Shown: positions 1 to 6,480 of the stretch, piece by piece | Layout: each line of letters begins with the position of its first letter | How positions within the stretch are numbered: the stretch's first letter is position 1 | Assembly: GCA_031279875.1 (NCBI GenBank) | Contig: JAITHS010000093.1 | Location: forward strand, 1 to 13,581 | Origin: Tannerella sp. | GTDB lineage: Bacteria > Bacteroidota > Bacteroidia > Bacteroidales > Tannerellaceae | Reading direction: 5' to 3' | DNA: 13,581 nucleotides | Made by a program: the position numbers and the translations under genes | The notes under the pieces: model-generated | Told to the model about the DNA's origin: nothing | The model's database searches: none | What the model saw: the letters and a program-made list of their open reading frames with translations, nothing else

Positions 1-960
1 TATTATACGATGAAAACGCACGATATGATTATGGGGCAGCGACTGCCTAACTTTACAGGTTTCTCGAATATCACTACTAATCTGGGACAGGTCAACAATT
101 CGGGTATCGAACTGACGGTTAATACGCAGAATATCAGTAACGAAACGTTCCGATGGAATACATCTTTTAATTTTTCTTACAATAAAAACGAAATCGTACA
201 CCTGTATTACGAAAACGAAGATGTGCTTGATACCGAAGGCAATGTAATAGGCTCGAAAGAGATGGACGACATCTACAACGGATGGTTTATAGGCCAGCCT
301 ATCAGCGCAATATGGAATTATAAAGTAACCGGAATATGGCAAAAAGACGAAGCGGCGCAAGCAGCCGAATACGGTCAATTGCCCGGCGACCCGAAAGTTG
401 AAAACTATTATACCGCCGACGATGTCGTAGCCGATGACGGCAAGGTAACGCATGTTTATAACGATAAAGACAAGCAGTTTCTCGGACAAACATCACCGCC
501 TTATCACTGGTCGATGCGCAACGAGTTCGAGTTGTGGAAAAGCCTCTCATTTTCGTTTAATATTTATTCCTACATGGGACATAAAAGTCTGTCGGGCAAT
601 TATTTAAACAACGACGACGACGGTGGACGCATGGCTTATGCTCTCGCTAACATGCACTCCAAAGAATACTGGACGCTCGACAACCCGACCAACCGCTTCG
701 GACGCATCGAAGCCAAAGGACCTACGGGTGCAGCCGGCGCCAACATGCTCTACAACCGCTCGTTTATCCGTCTCGACAATATTACGATGGGCTACACTTT
801 GCCGCGCAAAATATCGTCGGCAATTGATATTGAGAAGATTAAATTCTACGGCACTATCCGCAACGTCGCCGTCTGGAAAAAAGACTGGCCTTACGGCGAT
901 CCCGAAACAGGCGATATGGCTACACGTGTTTTTACTCTCGGATTAAATTTAACATTTTAA
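1..960 (+). CDS. SusC/RagA-family TonB-dependent outer-membrane transporter, C-terminal part (5' truncated by window)
   Basis: The frame is open from base 1, so the ATG at 10 is internal and the gene begins upstream. The visible 319 residues are about the last third of a protein that is usually near 1000 residues. They resemble the end of the 22-strand beta-barrel: repeated aromatic and Asn-rich strand segments, the 'LDNITMGYTLP' motif common near the end of SusC proteins, and a last strand 'VFTLGLNLTF' ending in Phe, the usual BAM-recognition ending of outer-membrane barrels. SusC proteins import oligosaccharides across the outer membrane using TonB energy, with SusD as a lid. A SusD gene starts 13 nt downstream, which supports the call. 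The plug domain and any anti-sigma-contacting N-terminal extension lie outside the window, so regulation cannot be read here. The substrate is inferred only from the downstream GH105. Confidence 0.93.
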   Translation, partial: YYTMKTHDMIMGQRLPNFTGFSNITTNLGQVNNSGIELTVNTQNISNETFRWNTSFNFSYNKNEIVHLYYENEDVLDTEGNVIGSKEMDDIYNGWFIGQPISAIWNYKVTGIWQKDEAAQAAEYGQLPGDPKVENYYTADDVVADDGKVTHVYNDKDKQFLGQTSPPYHWSMRNEFELWKSLSFSFNIYSYMGHKSLSGNYLNNDDDGGRMAYALANMHSKEYWTLDNPTNRFGRIEAKGPTGAAGANMLYNRSFIRLDNITMGYTLPRKISSAIDIEKIKFYGTIRNVAVWKKDWPYGDPETGDMATRVFTLGLNLTF

Positions 961-973
961 AATTCAAATAAAG

Positions 974-2968
974 ATGAAAAATAATAAGATATTTGCTTTT
1001 CTGCTATCAGGCACACTGTTGATAAACGGCTGCTCGCAGGATTTTCTTACTCCCGACCCGCTGTCGTTTTACGAACCTACCGCTACTTTCAGTACCGAAT
1101 CGGGCTTGAAGGCGGCTCTGGCTATATGCGACCGCCATTTGAAACTCTACTACGCAACCGACCATAACGAGATGCTGACACTCGGCACCGAGTATATTTT
1201 TTCGGAAATGATGGTCGCCGCCGCTACCGACAAACGCGCCATGCTGTGCGACGTTGCCAACATGCTCACGCCCACGAGCGACAACTCGTCGCTGCAAAAC
1301 CTCGACCGCACTAACAGTATATGGTATTTCTGGGAAGAAACCTACAAAGGCATCATGTATGCCAACACTATCATACAGTTTGTTGACGATGTAAAAGGTT
1401 TGGACGAATCAATCAAAAACGCCTACAAAGGCAGAGCCTATTTCCACCGCGCTTTGAGGTATATGGCTCTCGTATTTCAGTATGGCGATGTGCCGCTGAT
1501 TACCAAGATTATATCTGTTCCGAAACAGAACTATCGCAGCACCAAACGCGACGCTATCTTGCAGATGATAACGGCCGAAATGGAGTTTGCCGTTCAGCAC
1601 GTTCCCGACCAGTCGGAAATGCCGCTTATAGGAATGGTCAACAAAGGCGCCTGCCGGATGCTTCTCGCCAAATGCTATTTGGCTGTCGGTGAATATGCCA
1701 AAGCAAAAGAACAGACCGATATTCTGATAGACCAATCGGGATATTCGCTGATGACAAATACTTTCGGCACGTTTAACGACGGCGGCGAACCGCAAACATG
1801 GCCTATCACCCGCAATGTGATTTGGGATTTGCATCGCGCCGAAAATAAACTTATTACGGCAAACAAAGAAGTAATACTCGGAATACCTAATCGCGGCTCG
1901 GATGCAGAATCGTTTGTTAAGATGCTGACAATGAGAATACTTTATCCGTTTCTCTTTAACAATCAGGTCAAAGCCAAAGACGGCAAACAGGCGTTGCTCA
2001 ACATACGTCGCAATCAAGCCGATTATAATCCTGAATACGACTATATGAGGGCTTTCGGGCGCGGTATCGCTACATGGCGCAATACATGGTTTCACTCTCA
2101 CGGCGTGTGGTATGTCAACGGCATTGAAGACAACGAAGACTTGCGCCACAACTCAACAGTCGGCAACTGGCTGAGAATGGAAGACTATCGCTGTAACAAT
2201 AAGGCGTCGTCGGAGTTCGGCAAACCTATCATGCTGTATAACAACGACAACGGGGCTTTACTTTGCGACGACTCTATCCGCCGCTGGTATGACGTTCCTC
2301 ACTACAAGTTTTACTTAGATGACCCTGTTAACGAGGCTAATATCAGTGGTTCGGACGGCAATCGCGGCGCAACCAACGGAGGTATAGCCGACTGGTATTT
2401 CTACCGCCTCGCCGAAGCGTATCTGTTAAGAGCCGAAGCCAAATATTATATCAATCCGTCAGACCCTACTATTAAGGATGATTTGAATATTCTCCGCAGT
2501 CGCGCCAAATGCTCGCAACTATATGAAGGTCAATGCGATATAGGCGATATTATGGATGAGCGCGGACGCGAACTGCACTGGGAAGAGTGGCGTAACGTGG
2601 AACTGACACGTGTCTCGCTATGCCTCGCCCGCAGCGGTAAACCCGACGAATGGGGTAATACTTATCGTTTAGACGATTTCGACAAGCAGAGTGGAGTAGA
2701 TGCGGCAGGCGGCAGTTATTGGTATCAGCGTATCAACCGTTTGAGTATGTACAACAAGGGAGTGATACACATCAACTCAACCGGCAACAGCAGTCCTAAC
2801 TTTACTATGGACAAGAAAAATATCTACTGGCCTATACCTTATGCTGCAATCACGGCTAATAATAAAGGCGTTCTTTCACAAAACTACGGCTACGACGGCT
2901 ATGACCCCGAAACTCCCAAATGGGAAACATGGCAAGAAGCAGTAGCAGATGAAGAAGTGGTGAAGTAA
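974..2968 (+). CDS. SusD/RagB-family glycan-binding outer-membrane lipoprotein
   Basis: This 664-residue protein has a lipoprotein signal peptide: a basic start, a hydrophobic core 'IFAFLLSGTLLI' and a lipobox-like 'INGC' with Cys20 as lipidated residue. It is followed by 'SQDFLTPDP', the usual SusD opening. The middle has helical TPR-like stretches ('GKAYFHRALRYMAL'-like segments around residues 155-165 and 'GACRMLLAKCYLAVGEYAKAKEQ' around 225-247). The C-terminal RagB/SusD region carries 'YRLAEAYLLRAEAKYY' (about 477-492) and 'DERGRELHWEEWR' (about 528-540). Known SusD proteins cap the SusC barrel and bind glycan at the cell surface. It sits between the SusC gene (13-nt gap) and the GH105 gene (32-nt gap), presumably one transcript. 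No Shine-Dalgarno is visible before the ATG, as is normal in this phylum. It is somewhat longer than the common 500-600 residues. The bound glycan cannot be told from sequence. Confidence 0.94.
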   Translation: MKNNKIFAFLLSGTLLINGCSQDFLTPDPLSFYEPTATFSTESGLKAALAICDRHLKLYYATDHNEMLTLGTEYIFSEMMVAAATDKRAMLCDVANMLTPTSDNSSLQNLDRTNSIWYFWEETYKGIMYANTIIQFVDDVKGLDESIKNAYKGRAYFHRALRYMALVFQYGDVPLITKIISVPKQNYRSTKRDAILQMITAEMEFAVQHVPDQSEMPLIGMVNKGACRMLLAKCYLAVGEYAKAKEQTDILIDQSGYSLMTNTFGTFNDGGEPQTWPITRNVIWDLHRAENKLITANKEVILGIPNRGSDAESFVKMLTMRILYPFLFNNQVKAKDGKQALLNIRRNQADYNPEYDYMRAFGRGIATWRNTWFHSHGVWYVNGIEDNEDLRHNSTVGNWLRMEDYRCNNKASSEFGKPIMLYNNDNGALLCDDSIRRWYDVPHYKFYLDDPVNEANISGSDGNRGATNGGIADWYFYRLAEAYLLRAEAKYYINPSDPTIKDDLNILRSRAKCSQLYEGQCDIGDIMDERGRELHWEEWRNVELTRVSLCLARSGKPDEWGNTYRLDDFDKQSGVDAAGGSYWYQRINRLSMYNKGVIHINSTGNSSPNFTMDKKNIYWPIPYAAITANNKGVLSQNYGYDGYDPETPKWETWQEAVADEEVVK

Positions 2969-3000
2969 TAATTATTAATTTTTTACGTTAATATATTATT

Positions 3001-4230
3001 ATGAAAAGATATTATTTTTTATTAGGCATTATTGCCGTATTGAGCGGCTCTGCGTCGGCTCAAAACTTCTCCAAACAAGATGTACTTAACGTCGTGCGCC
3101 GCGTGGCCGACAATGTTGTGCGCAACACAACCTATCTCTATTACGACCGTGAGACCGGCGAAAAGATTGCCGACCTTCAAAAATACGGTTTCAACAAAAA
3201 CGTCATCCCACAAAGCGGATACAACGACTGGCGATACTGGAACGGCGTGATACAAATCGCTTTCAACCGTCTCGGCGAAGAAACGGGTATTGATAAATAC
3301 AAAAATTATACCCGCCGAAACATCGAGTTTATGTTCCGCGATTTGGAGTATTTGAGACCGCTCTACGACGGCAAAGGGCAATGGAGCTTCCCTCTCGCGC
3401 AGGCTATCAGAACTACCGAACTCGACGACTGCGGAGCAATGGGAGCAAGCCTTATCGAACTCTACATGACCGACAAAAAGCCTGAATATAAGGCCTATCT
3501 CGACCACGCCGCCGAGCATATCCTTAAAAAACAGATGCGCCTCGCCGATGGCATCCTTGCCCGTCCGCACCCACAAAAAGGCACCGTATGGGCTGACGAC
3601 CTCTATATGAGCGTACCTTTCCTCGCTCGGTATGCTACATTGACAGGCAAAAAAGAGATATTCGATGAGGCTGTAAATCAAGTTGTTCTGTTCAACCAAT
3701 ATCTGTTTGACGAGCGCGTCGGACTGATGTGGCACTGTTATTACGACGATTTGAAAGTCAACGGCGGAACATACTGGGGGCGCTGTAACGGATGGATGAT
3801 GATGGCAACGGCCGACCTCCTCCGCCTCTTGCCTGCCGACCACCCGCGACGTGCCGAAGTGATCGCTTTACTGCAACGTCAAGTGCTGAATGTTGCACAA
3901 TATCAATCACCTAACGGTCTATGGCATCAAGTATTGAACAAAACCGATTCTTACCTCGAAACGTCCTGTACGGCAATGTTTACCTACTCGGTAGCCCTTG
4001 CAGTCAATAACGGCTGGATAGATAAACGCTATCGCTCGCTTGCCATTGCCGGCTGGAAAGGCATCCTGACACAGATAACGCCTTCCGGTGCCGTTACAAA
4101 TATTTGCGAGGGTACAGGTATCGGCAACGACATCAAGTTTTACTACGACCGCCCCGCACCTTACAACGACATTCACGGTCTCGGCGCCGTATTCCTCGCC
4201 GGTCTGGAAGTGATGAAACTTGTCAATTAA
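3001..4230 (+). CDS. GH105-family unsaturated rhamnogalacturonyl (or related unsaturated uronyl) hydrolase, exported
   Basis: The protein has 409 residues with a Sec signal peptide ending 'SASA|Q' (predicted cleavage after Ala20 by signal peptidase I), so it is probably periplasmic. Its layout fits the (alpha/alpha)6 barrel of GH88/GH105. 'WADDLYMSVPFLARYA' (197-212) matches the family's 'W-x-D-x-LYM' motif, with Asp199 aligning to the catalytic Asp of YteR-type enzymes. 'YWGRCNGW' (258-265) matches the W-x-R-x-x-GW motif, and 'YLETSCTAMFTY' (318-329) matches the conserved LEtSxSAM stretch. The ending 'NDIHGLGAVFLAGLE' is also typical. Known members remove the 4,5-unsaturated uronic acid that polysaccharide lyases leave on oligosaccharides, classically from rhamnogalacturonan I. 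Position right after SusC/SusD indicates a polysaccharide utilization locus. No lyase gene is visible, so it may be upstream of the window. The exact substrate (rhamnogalacturonan or another lyase-cut glycan) is inference. Confidence 0.9.
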   Translation: MKRYYFLLGIIAVLSGSASAQNFSKQDVLNVVRRVADNVVRNTTYLYYDRETGEKIADLQKYGFNKNVIPQSGYNDWRYWNGVIQIAFNRLGEETGIDKYKNYTRRNIEFMFRDLEYLRPLYDGKGQWSFPLAQAIRTTELDDCGAMGASLIELYMTDKKPEYKAYLDHAAEHILKKQMRLADGILARPHPQKGTVWADDLYMSVPFLARYATLTGKKEIFDEAVNQVVLFNQYLFDERVGLMWHCYYDDLKVNGGTYWGRCNGWMMMATADLLRLLPADHPRRAEVIALLQRQVLNVAQYQSPNGLWHQVLNKTDSYLETSCTAMFTYSVALAVNNGWIDKRYRSLAIAGWKGILTQITPSGAVTNICEGTGIGNDIKFYYDRPAPYNDIHGLGAVFLAGLEVMKLVN

Positions 4231-4232
4231 AG

Positions 4233-4318
4233 AATTTGACGGCTGCGCGTCTTGGGTTCGACTGCTGCGCTCTTTGAATTCTACTGCTTGGTTTGGTTAA
4301 TTCGACTGCTCGAATTGG
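4233..4318 (+). repeat. Degenerate ~20-24-bp tandem repeat (about four copies)
   Basis: Immediately after the GH105 stop, four related blocks follow one another: 4233-4256, 4257-4276, 4277-4298 and 4299-4318. Each starts with a variant of 'aattcgactgct': 'aatttgacggct', 'ttcgactgct', 'aattctactgct' and 'aattcgactgct', followed by a G/T-rich part. Copies are too diverged for a firm period. This is read by eye. The block resembles decayed intergenic repeats rather than a gene. Confidence 0.5.
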
Positions 4319-4333
4319 AATGACGGTACCCAG

Positions 4334-4394
4334 AACCCTTGCAGTGGTTTTAAACCCTGCAAGCGGTTTGGAGCTTACGTCCGTCATTGGTAGG
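4334..4394 (+). repeat. Single REP-like palindromic unit plus 25-nt tail, related to the array at 9378-9572
   Basis: Positions 4334-4369 are identical to the unit at 9423-9458. The unit folds as aacc / cttgcag / ggttt pairing with aaacc / ctgcaag / ggtt, with one bulged base on each side, so it is an almost complete palindrome. The following 25 nt (4370-4394), starting 'ggagcttacgt', match 9548-9572 with one difference (C at 4382, T at 9560). Both copies have the same orientation. No coding meaning is apparent. Confidence 0.85.
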
Positions 4395-4427
4395 CAAGCC
4401 GGATTGCTTCGTTCCTCGCAATGACGG
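4381..4427. repeat. Short inverted-repeat element with 9-bp ends
   Basis: 'ccgtcattg' at 4381-4389 is the exact reverse complement of 'caatgacgg' at 4419-4427. The interior holds 'gcaagccggattgc' (4394-4407), itself nearly self-complementary, and 'gcttcgttcctcgcaatgac'. From memory, the 'ggattgcttcgttcctcgcaatgacgg'-type string is seen in intergenic DNA of many bacteria and yields spurious proteins reading 'HCEERSNPA'; this is recollection, not a search. It overlaps the tail of the palindromic unit, suggesting nested or hybrid repeats. Confidence 0.6.
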
Positions 4428-4430
4428 ACA

Positions 4431-4578
4431 CTAATTACGCAGTCCCGCAGGGATGACACTTTATTAACCGTATGCTTTAGCATACGGCAGAGACGATCTC
4501 CGCCTATCAAAGTCCCGCACGGGACGACACTTGAAATCGACGATACGAAGTGTCGTCCCTGCGAGACTGCGTAATCAG
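4431..4578. repeat. Imperfect inverted repeat, 30-bp arms, with an extra internal direct copy
   Basis: The arm at 4431-4460 pairs with 4549-4578 at 27 of 30 positions (left arm contains 'attacgcagtcccgcaggg', right arm contains 'ccctgcgagactgcgtaat'). A third copy of the inner part of the arm, 'agtcccgcacgggacgacac', lies at 4511-4530 in the same direction as the left arm. It can pair with the right arm to make a tighter hairpin with a loop of about 15 nt. So the same ~20-nt module occurs three times, two direct and one inverted. It could be a small non-autonomous mobile element remnant, but no target duplication was identified. Confidence 0.65.
4468..4487. repeat. Perfect 8-bp hairpin inside the inverted-repeat element
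   Basis: 'ccgtatgc' (4468-4475) and 'gcatacgg' (4480-4487) are exact reverse complements around a 4-nt loop 'ttta'. No T-tract follows on either strand, so a classical intrinsic terminator is not supported. Confidence 0.6.
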
Positions 4579-4589
4579 TCATTGAGAAG

Positions 4590-4624
4590 CCAACAACCGT
4601 TGGCAAGCCAATGACATTGTCATT
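4590..4624. repeat. Two small hairpins near the end of the repeat mosaic
   Basis: 'ccaac' (4590-4594) pairs with 'gttgg' (4599-4603) around 'aacc', and 'aatgac' (4610-4615) pairs with 'gtcatt' (4619-4624) around 'att'. The second reuses the 'caatgac' string that also ends the 4381-4427 element. Both are short, so functional meaning is uncertain. Confidence 0.4.
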
Positions 4625-4685
4625 ACATTGAAATATTTATAGACCTCATTACCTTTAAATGCAAAGTTCTCGCCGACGAAAGGAA

Positions 4686-4739
4686 ATTCTTAATTTTTAA
4701 TTCGTAATTCTTAATTCTTAATTTAAATTCGTACCTTTG
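4686..4739 (+). promoter_or_regulatory. Probable trpS-operon promoter: AT-rich tract plus -7 box TACCTTTG
   Basis: 'TACCTTTG' at 4732-4739 matches the Bacteroidetes housekeeping sigma -7 consensus TAnnTTTG. It lies 21 nt before the trpS ATG, giving a short leader of about 15 nt. Upstream, 4686-4727 is a run of 'ttaattc'-like repeats that could act as an UP-like element. No clear -33 TTTG is present about 19 nt upstream, so the call rests on the -7 box and position. The remaining 4625-4685 shows nothing else recognisable. Confidence 0.65.
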
Positions 4740-4760
4740 CGGTGTTTTAACAGTTAAAAT

Positions 4761-5747
4761 ATGGAAATTGTAGCAAGTGGAATACGTCCTACGGGGAATT
4801 TACATCTGGGAAATTACTTTGGGGCGTTGAAAAGTTTTTTAAAAATGCAAGATGAGTATAAGTGCTTCTTTTTTATTGCCGACTGGCACTCGTTGACGAC
4901 TCATCCGAAGCCCGAAAATCTCCGTCGCAGCGTCAAAACGATACTGTCGGAGTATTTAGCGTGCGGTATTGACCCTGCAAAGGCCACTATTTATGTACAG
5001 AGCGATGTTCGTGAAGTAGCCGAACTATATCTCTACCTCAACATGAACGCTTATTTAGGTGAGTTAGAAAGAGTTACGACCTTTAAGGAGAAAGTGCGCG
5101 CCCAGCCCGACAATGTCAATGCCGGACTGCTGACATATCCTTCTCTGATGGCGTCGGACGTTATCATACATCGCGCCGTAAAAGTACCGGTAGGCAAAGA
5201 TCAGGAGCAAAACATGGAGATGATGCGCAAATTTGCACGCAGGTTTAACAATATATATAATGTAGAGTTTTTTCCGGAGCCACAGTCATTTTCGTTGTCG
5301 GAAAAAGCCGTCAAAGTACCCGGTCTCGACGGTTCGGGCAAGATGGGTAAAAGCGAAGGCAATGCGATATATCTTGTTGATGATGAAAAAACTATCACCA
5401 AGAAAGTGATGTCGGCCGTTACCGATTCCGGTCCAACGCAACCCGACAGCGTTAAGCCAGAGCCGATACAAAACTTGTTTGCGATGATGGAAATAGTTTC
5501 TACGCCCGATACTTACCTGTATTTCAACGAACAATACAATACATGTCGGATACGTTACGGCGACATGAAAAAGCAGTTGGCGGCAGACATCAACGCATTC
5601 TGCGCACCTGTTCGCGACAAAATCAATGCCATATCTGCCGACGAAGACTATCTCGAACAAGTTATGCGGCAAGGAGCGGCAAAAGCATCCGAAAGCGCAG
5701 CGGCAACATTGAAAGCAGTAAGAGAAATAATAGGCTTTAAAAACTGA
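4761..5747 (+). CDS. trpS: Tryptophan--tRNA ligase
   Basis: This 328-residue class I aminoacyl-tRNA synthetase charges tRNA(Trp) in the cytoplasm, and its length is typical for bacterial TrpRS. The HIGH-type signature appears as 'HLGN' (15-18) within 'GNLHLGNYFGAL'. The KMSKS loop appears as 'KMGKS' (194-198), followed by 'SEGNAIYL'; I recall the Gly variant from other TrpRS proteins, so it is not taken as loss of function. 'GLLTYPSLMASDVI' (122-135) and 'VPVGKDQEQNMEMMRKFARRFN' (142-163, read as two adjoining blocks) fit the tryptophan- and dimer-interface regions of the family. The start is supported by the -7 box 21 nt upstream. It is the first gene of a five-gene cluster; the dapB start follows the stop by 6 nt. 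No T-box, leader peptide or Trp-codon attenuator was seen upstream. Confidence 0.97.
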   Translation: MEIVASGIRPTGNLHLGNYFGALKSFLKMQDEYKCFFFIADWHSLTTHPKPENLRRSVKTILSEYLACGIDPAKATIYVQSDVREVAELYLYLNMNAYLGELERVTTFKEKVRAQPDNVNAGLLTYPSLMASDVIIHRAVKVPVGKDQEQNMEMMRKFARRFNNIYNVEFFPEPQSFSLSEKAVKVPGLDGSGKMGKSEGNAIYLVDDEKTITKKVMSAVTDSGPTQPDSVKPEPIQNLFAMMEIVSTPDTYLYFNEQYNTCRIRYGDMKKQLAADINAFCAPVRDKINAISADEDYLEQVMRQGAAKASESAAATLKAVREIIGFKN

Positions 5748-5753
5748 TACCTT

Positions 5754-6476
5754 ATGAAAATAGCGTTGATAGGATACGGCAAAATGGGGCGCGCAATAGA
5801 AACGATAGCGCTCAAACGAGGACATACGATCACGGCGACGATAGATTTGGATAATACCGAAATGTTTGATTCCGACGCTTTCCGCTCGGCAAACGTCGCT
5901 ATCGAATTTACGACCCCGCAAACGGCTTACGACAACTGTCTGAAATGCTGCGAAGCTAATATTCCGGTCGTTTGCGGCACTACCGGCTGGACAGACAACA
6001 CACTCCGAGACATGCGACAGCGTTGCGAACAAAACGACCGCACTTTCTTCCACTCATCGAATTTCAGTCTCGGAGTAAAGAATTTCTTCGCCCTCAACAA
6101 ATATCTGGCAAAAATAATGAACTCATATCCCGACTACAACGTCGGCATGACGGAAATTCATCATATCCATAAACTTGACGCACCAAGCGGAACGGCTATT
6201 ACTCTCGCCGAAGGAATTATCGAAGATGTAGAGAGACTTAAAGGATGGTCTTCGGATAATACCACAGGCGAACAACACCTTTTACACATCAACGCCATTC
6301 GGCAAGGCGAAGTGCCGGGCATCCACGAAATATGCTATCAATCGGATATTGACAGCATTACTGTTAAGCATGACGCCAAAAATCGCACCGGTTTTGCTCT
6401 CGGAGCCGTCGTCGCCGCCGAGTTTGCCGCCAACCACAAAGGCTTTCTAACAATGAATGATATGTTAAAATTTTAA
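5754..6476 (+). CDS. dapB: 4-hydroxy-tetrahydrodipicolinate reductase
   Basis: This 240-residue cytoplasmic enzyme reduces 4-hydroxy-tetrahydrodipicolinate with NAD(P)H in the lysine/meso-diaminopimelate pathway, which feeds peptidoglycan and protein synthesis. The N-terminal nucleotide-binding motif is 'GYGKMG' (7-12). 'VVCGTTGW' (72-79) is the conserved CGTTG segment. 'EIHHIHKLDAPSGTA' (134-148) is the family signature, with His136 and Lys140 in the catalytic positions and the substrate-binding 'SGT'. 'HDAKNRTGFALGAVVAA' (206-222) is the conserved C-terminal helix region. It is shorter than the E. coli protein (273) but similar to other Bacteroidetes DapB proteins as I recall them. It lies 6 nt after trpS and 4 nt before lepB, so it is almost certainly cotranscribed. 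Confidence 0.97.
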   Translation: MKIALIGYGKMGRAIETIALKRGHTITATIDLDNTEMFDSDAFRSANVAIEFTTPQTAYDNCLKCCEANIPVVCGTTGWTDNTLRDMRQRCEQNDRTFFHSSNFSLGVKNFFALNKYLAKIMNSYPDYNVGMTEIHHIHKLDAPSGTAITLAEGIIEDVERLKGWSSDNTTGEQHLLHINAIRQGEVPGIHEICYQSDIDSITVKHDAKNRTGFALGAVVAAEFAANHKGFLTMNDMLKF

Positions 6477-6480
6477 TAAT

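Noticed and set aside
1409..2149. Long minus-strand open frames inside susD and the GH105 gene (also 3022-3843)
   Set aside because: Shadows of strongly recognised + strand genes; translations lack any coherent family features.
4468..4487. Intrinsic terminator for the PUL transcript
   Set aside because: The hairpin is perfect but no T-tract follows on either strand and it is about 240 nt from the stop.
4223..4606. Minus-strand open frame of 127 codons across the intergenic repeats
   Set aside because: It is built wholly from repeat modules (reads such as 'HCEERSNPA' and 'KPLAGFKTTARV'), with no start signals or family likeness; treated as spurious.
4651..4672. Possible minus-strand promoter (reverse reading 'ctttgcatttaaaggtaa')
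   Set aside because: No matching second promoter box at correct spacing and no minus-strand gene for it to drive.
5349..5355. KMGKS in TrpS as a damaged KMSKS loop
   Set aside because: The remaining TrpRS motifs are intact and I recall this Gly variant from other TrpRS proteins; not evidence of loss of function.
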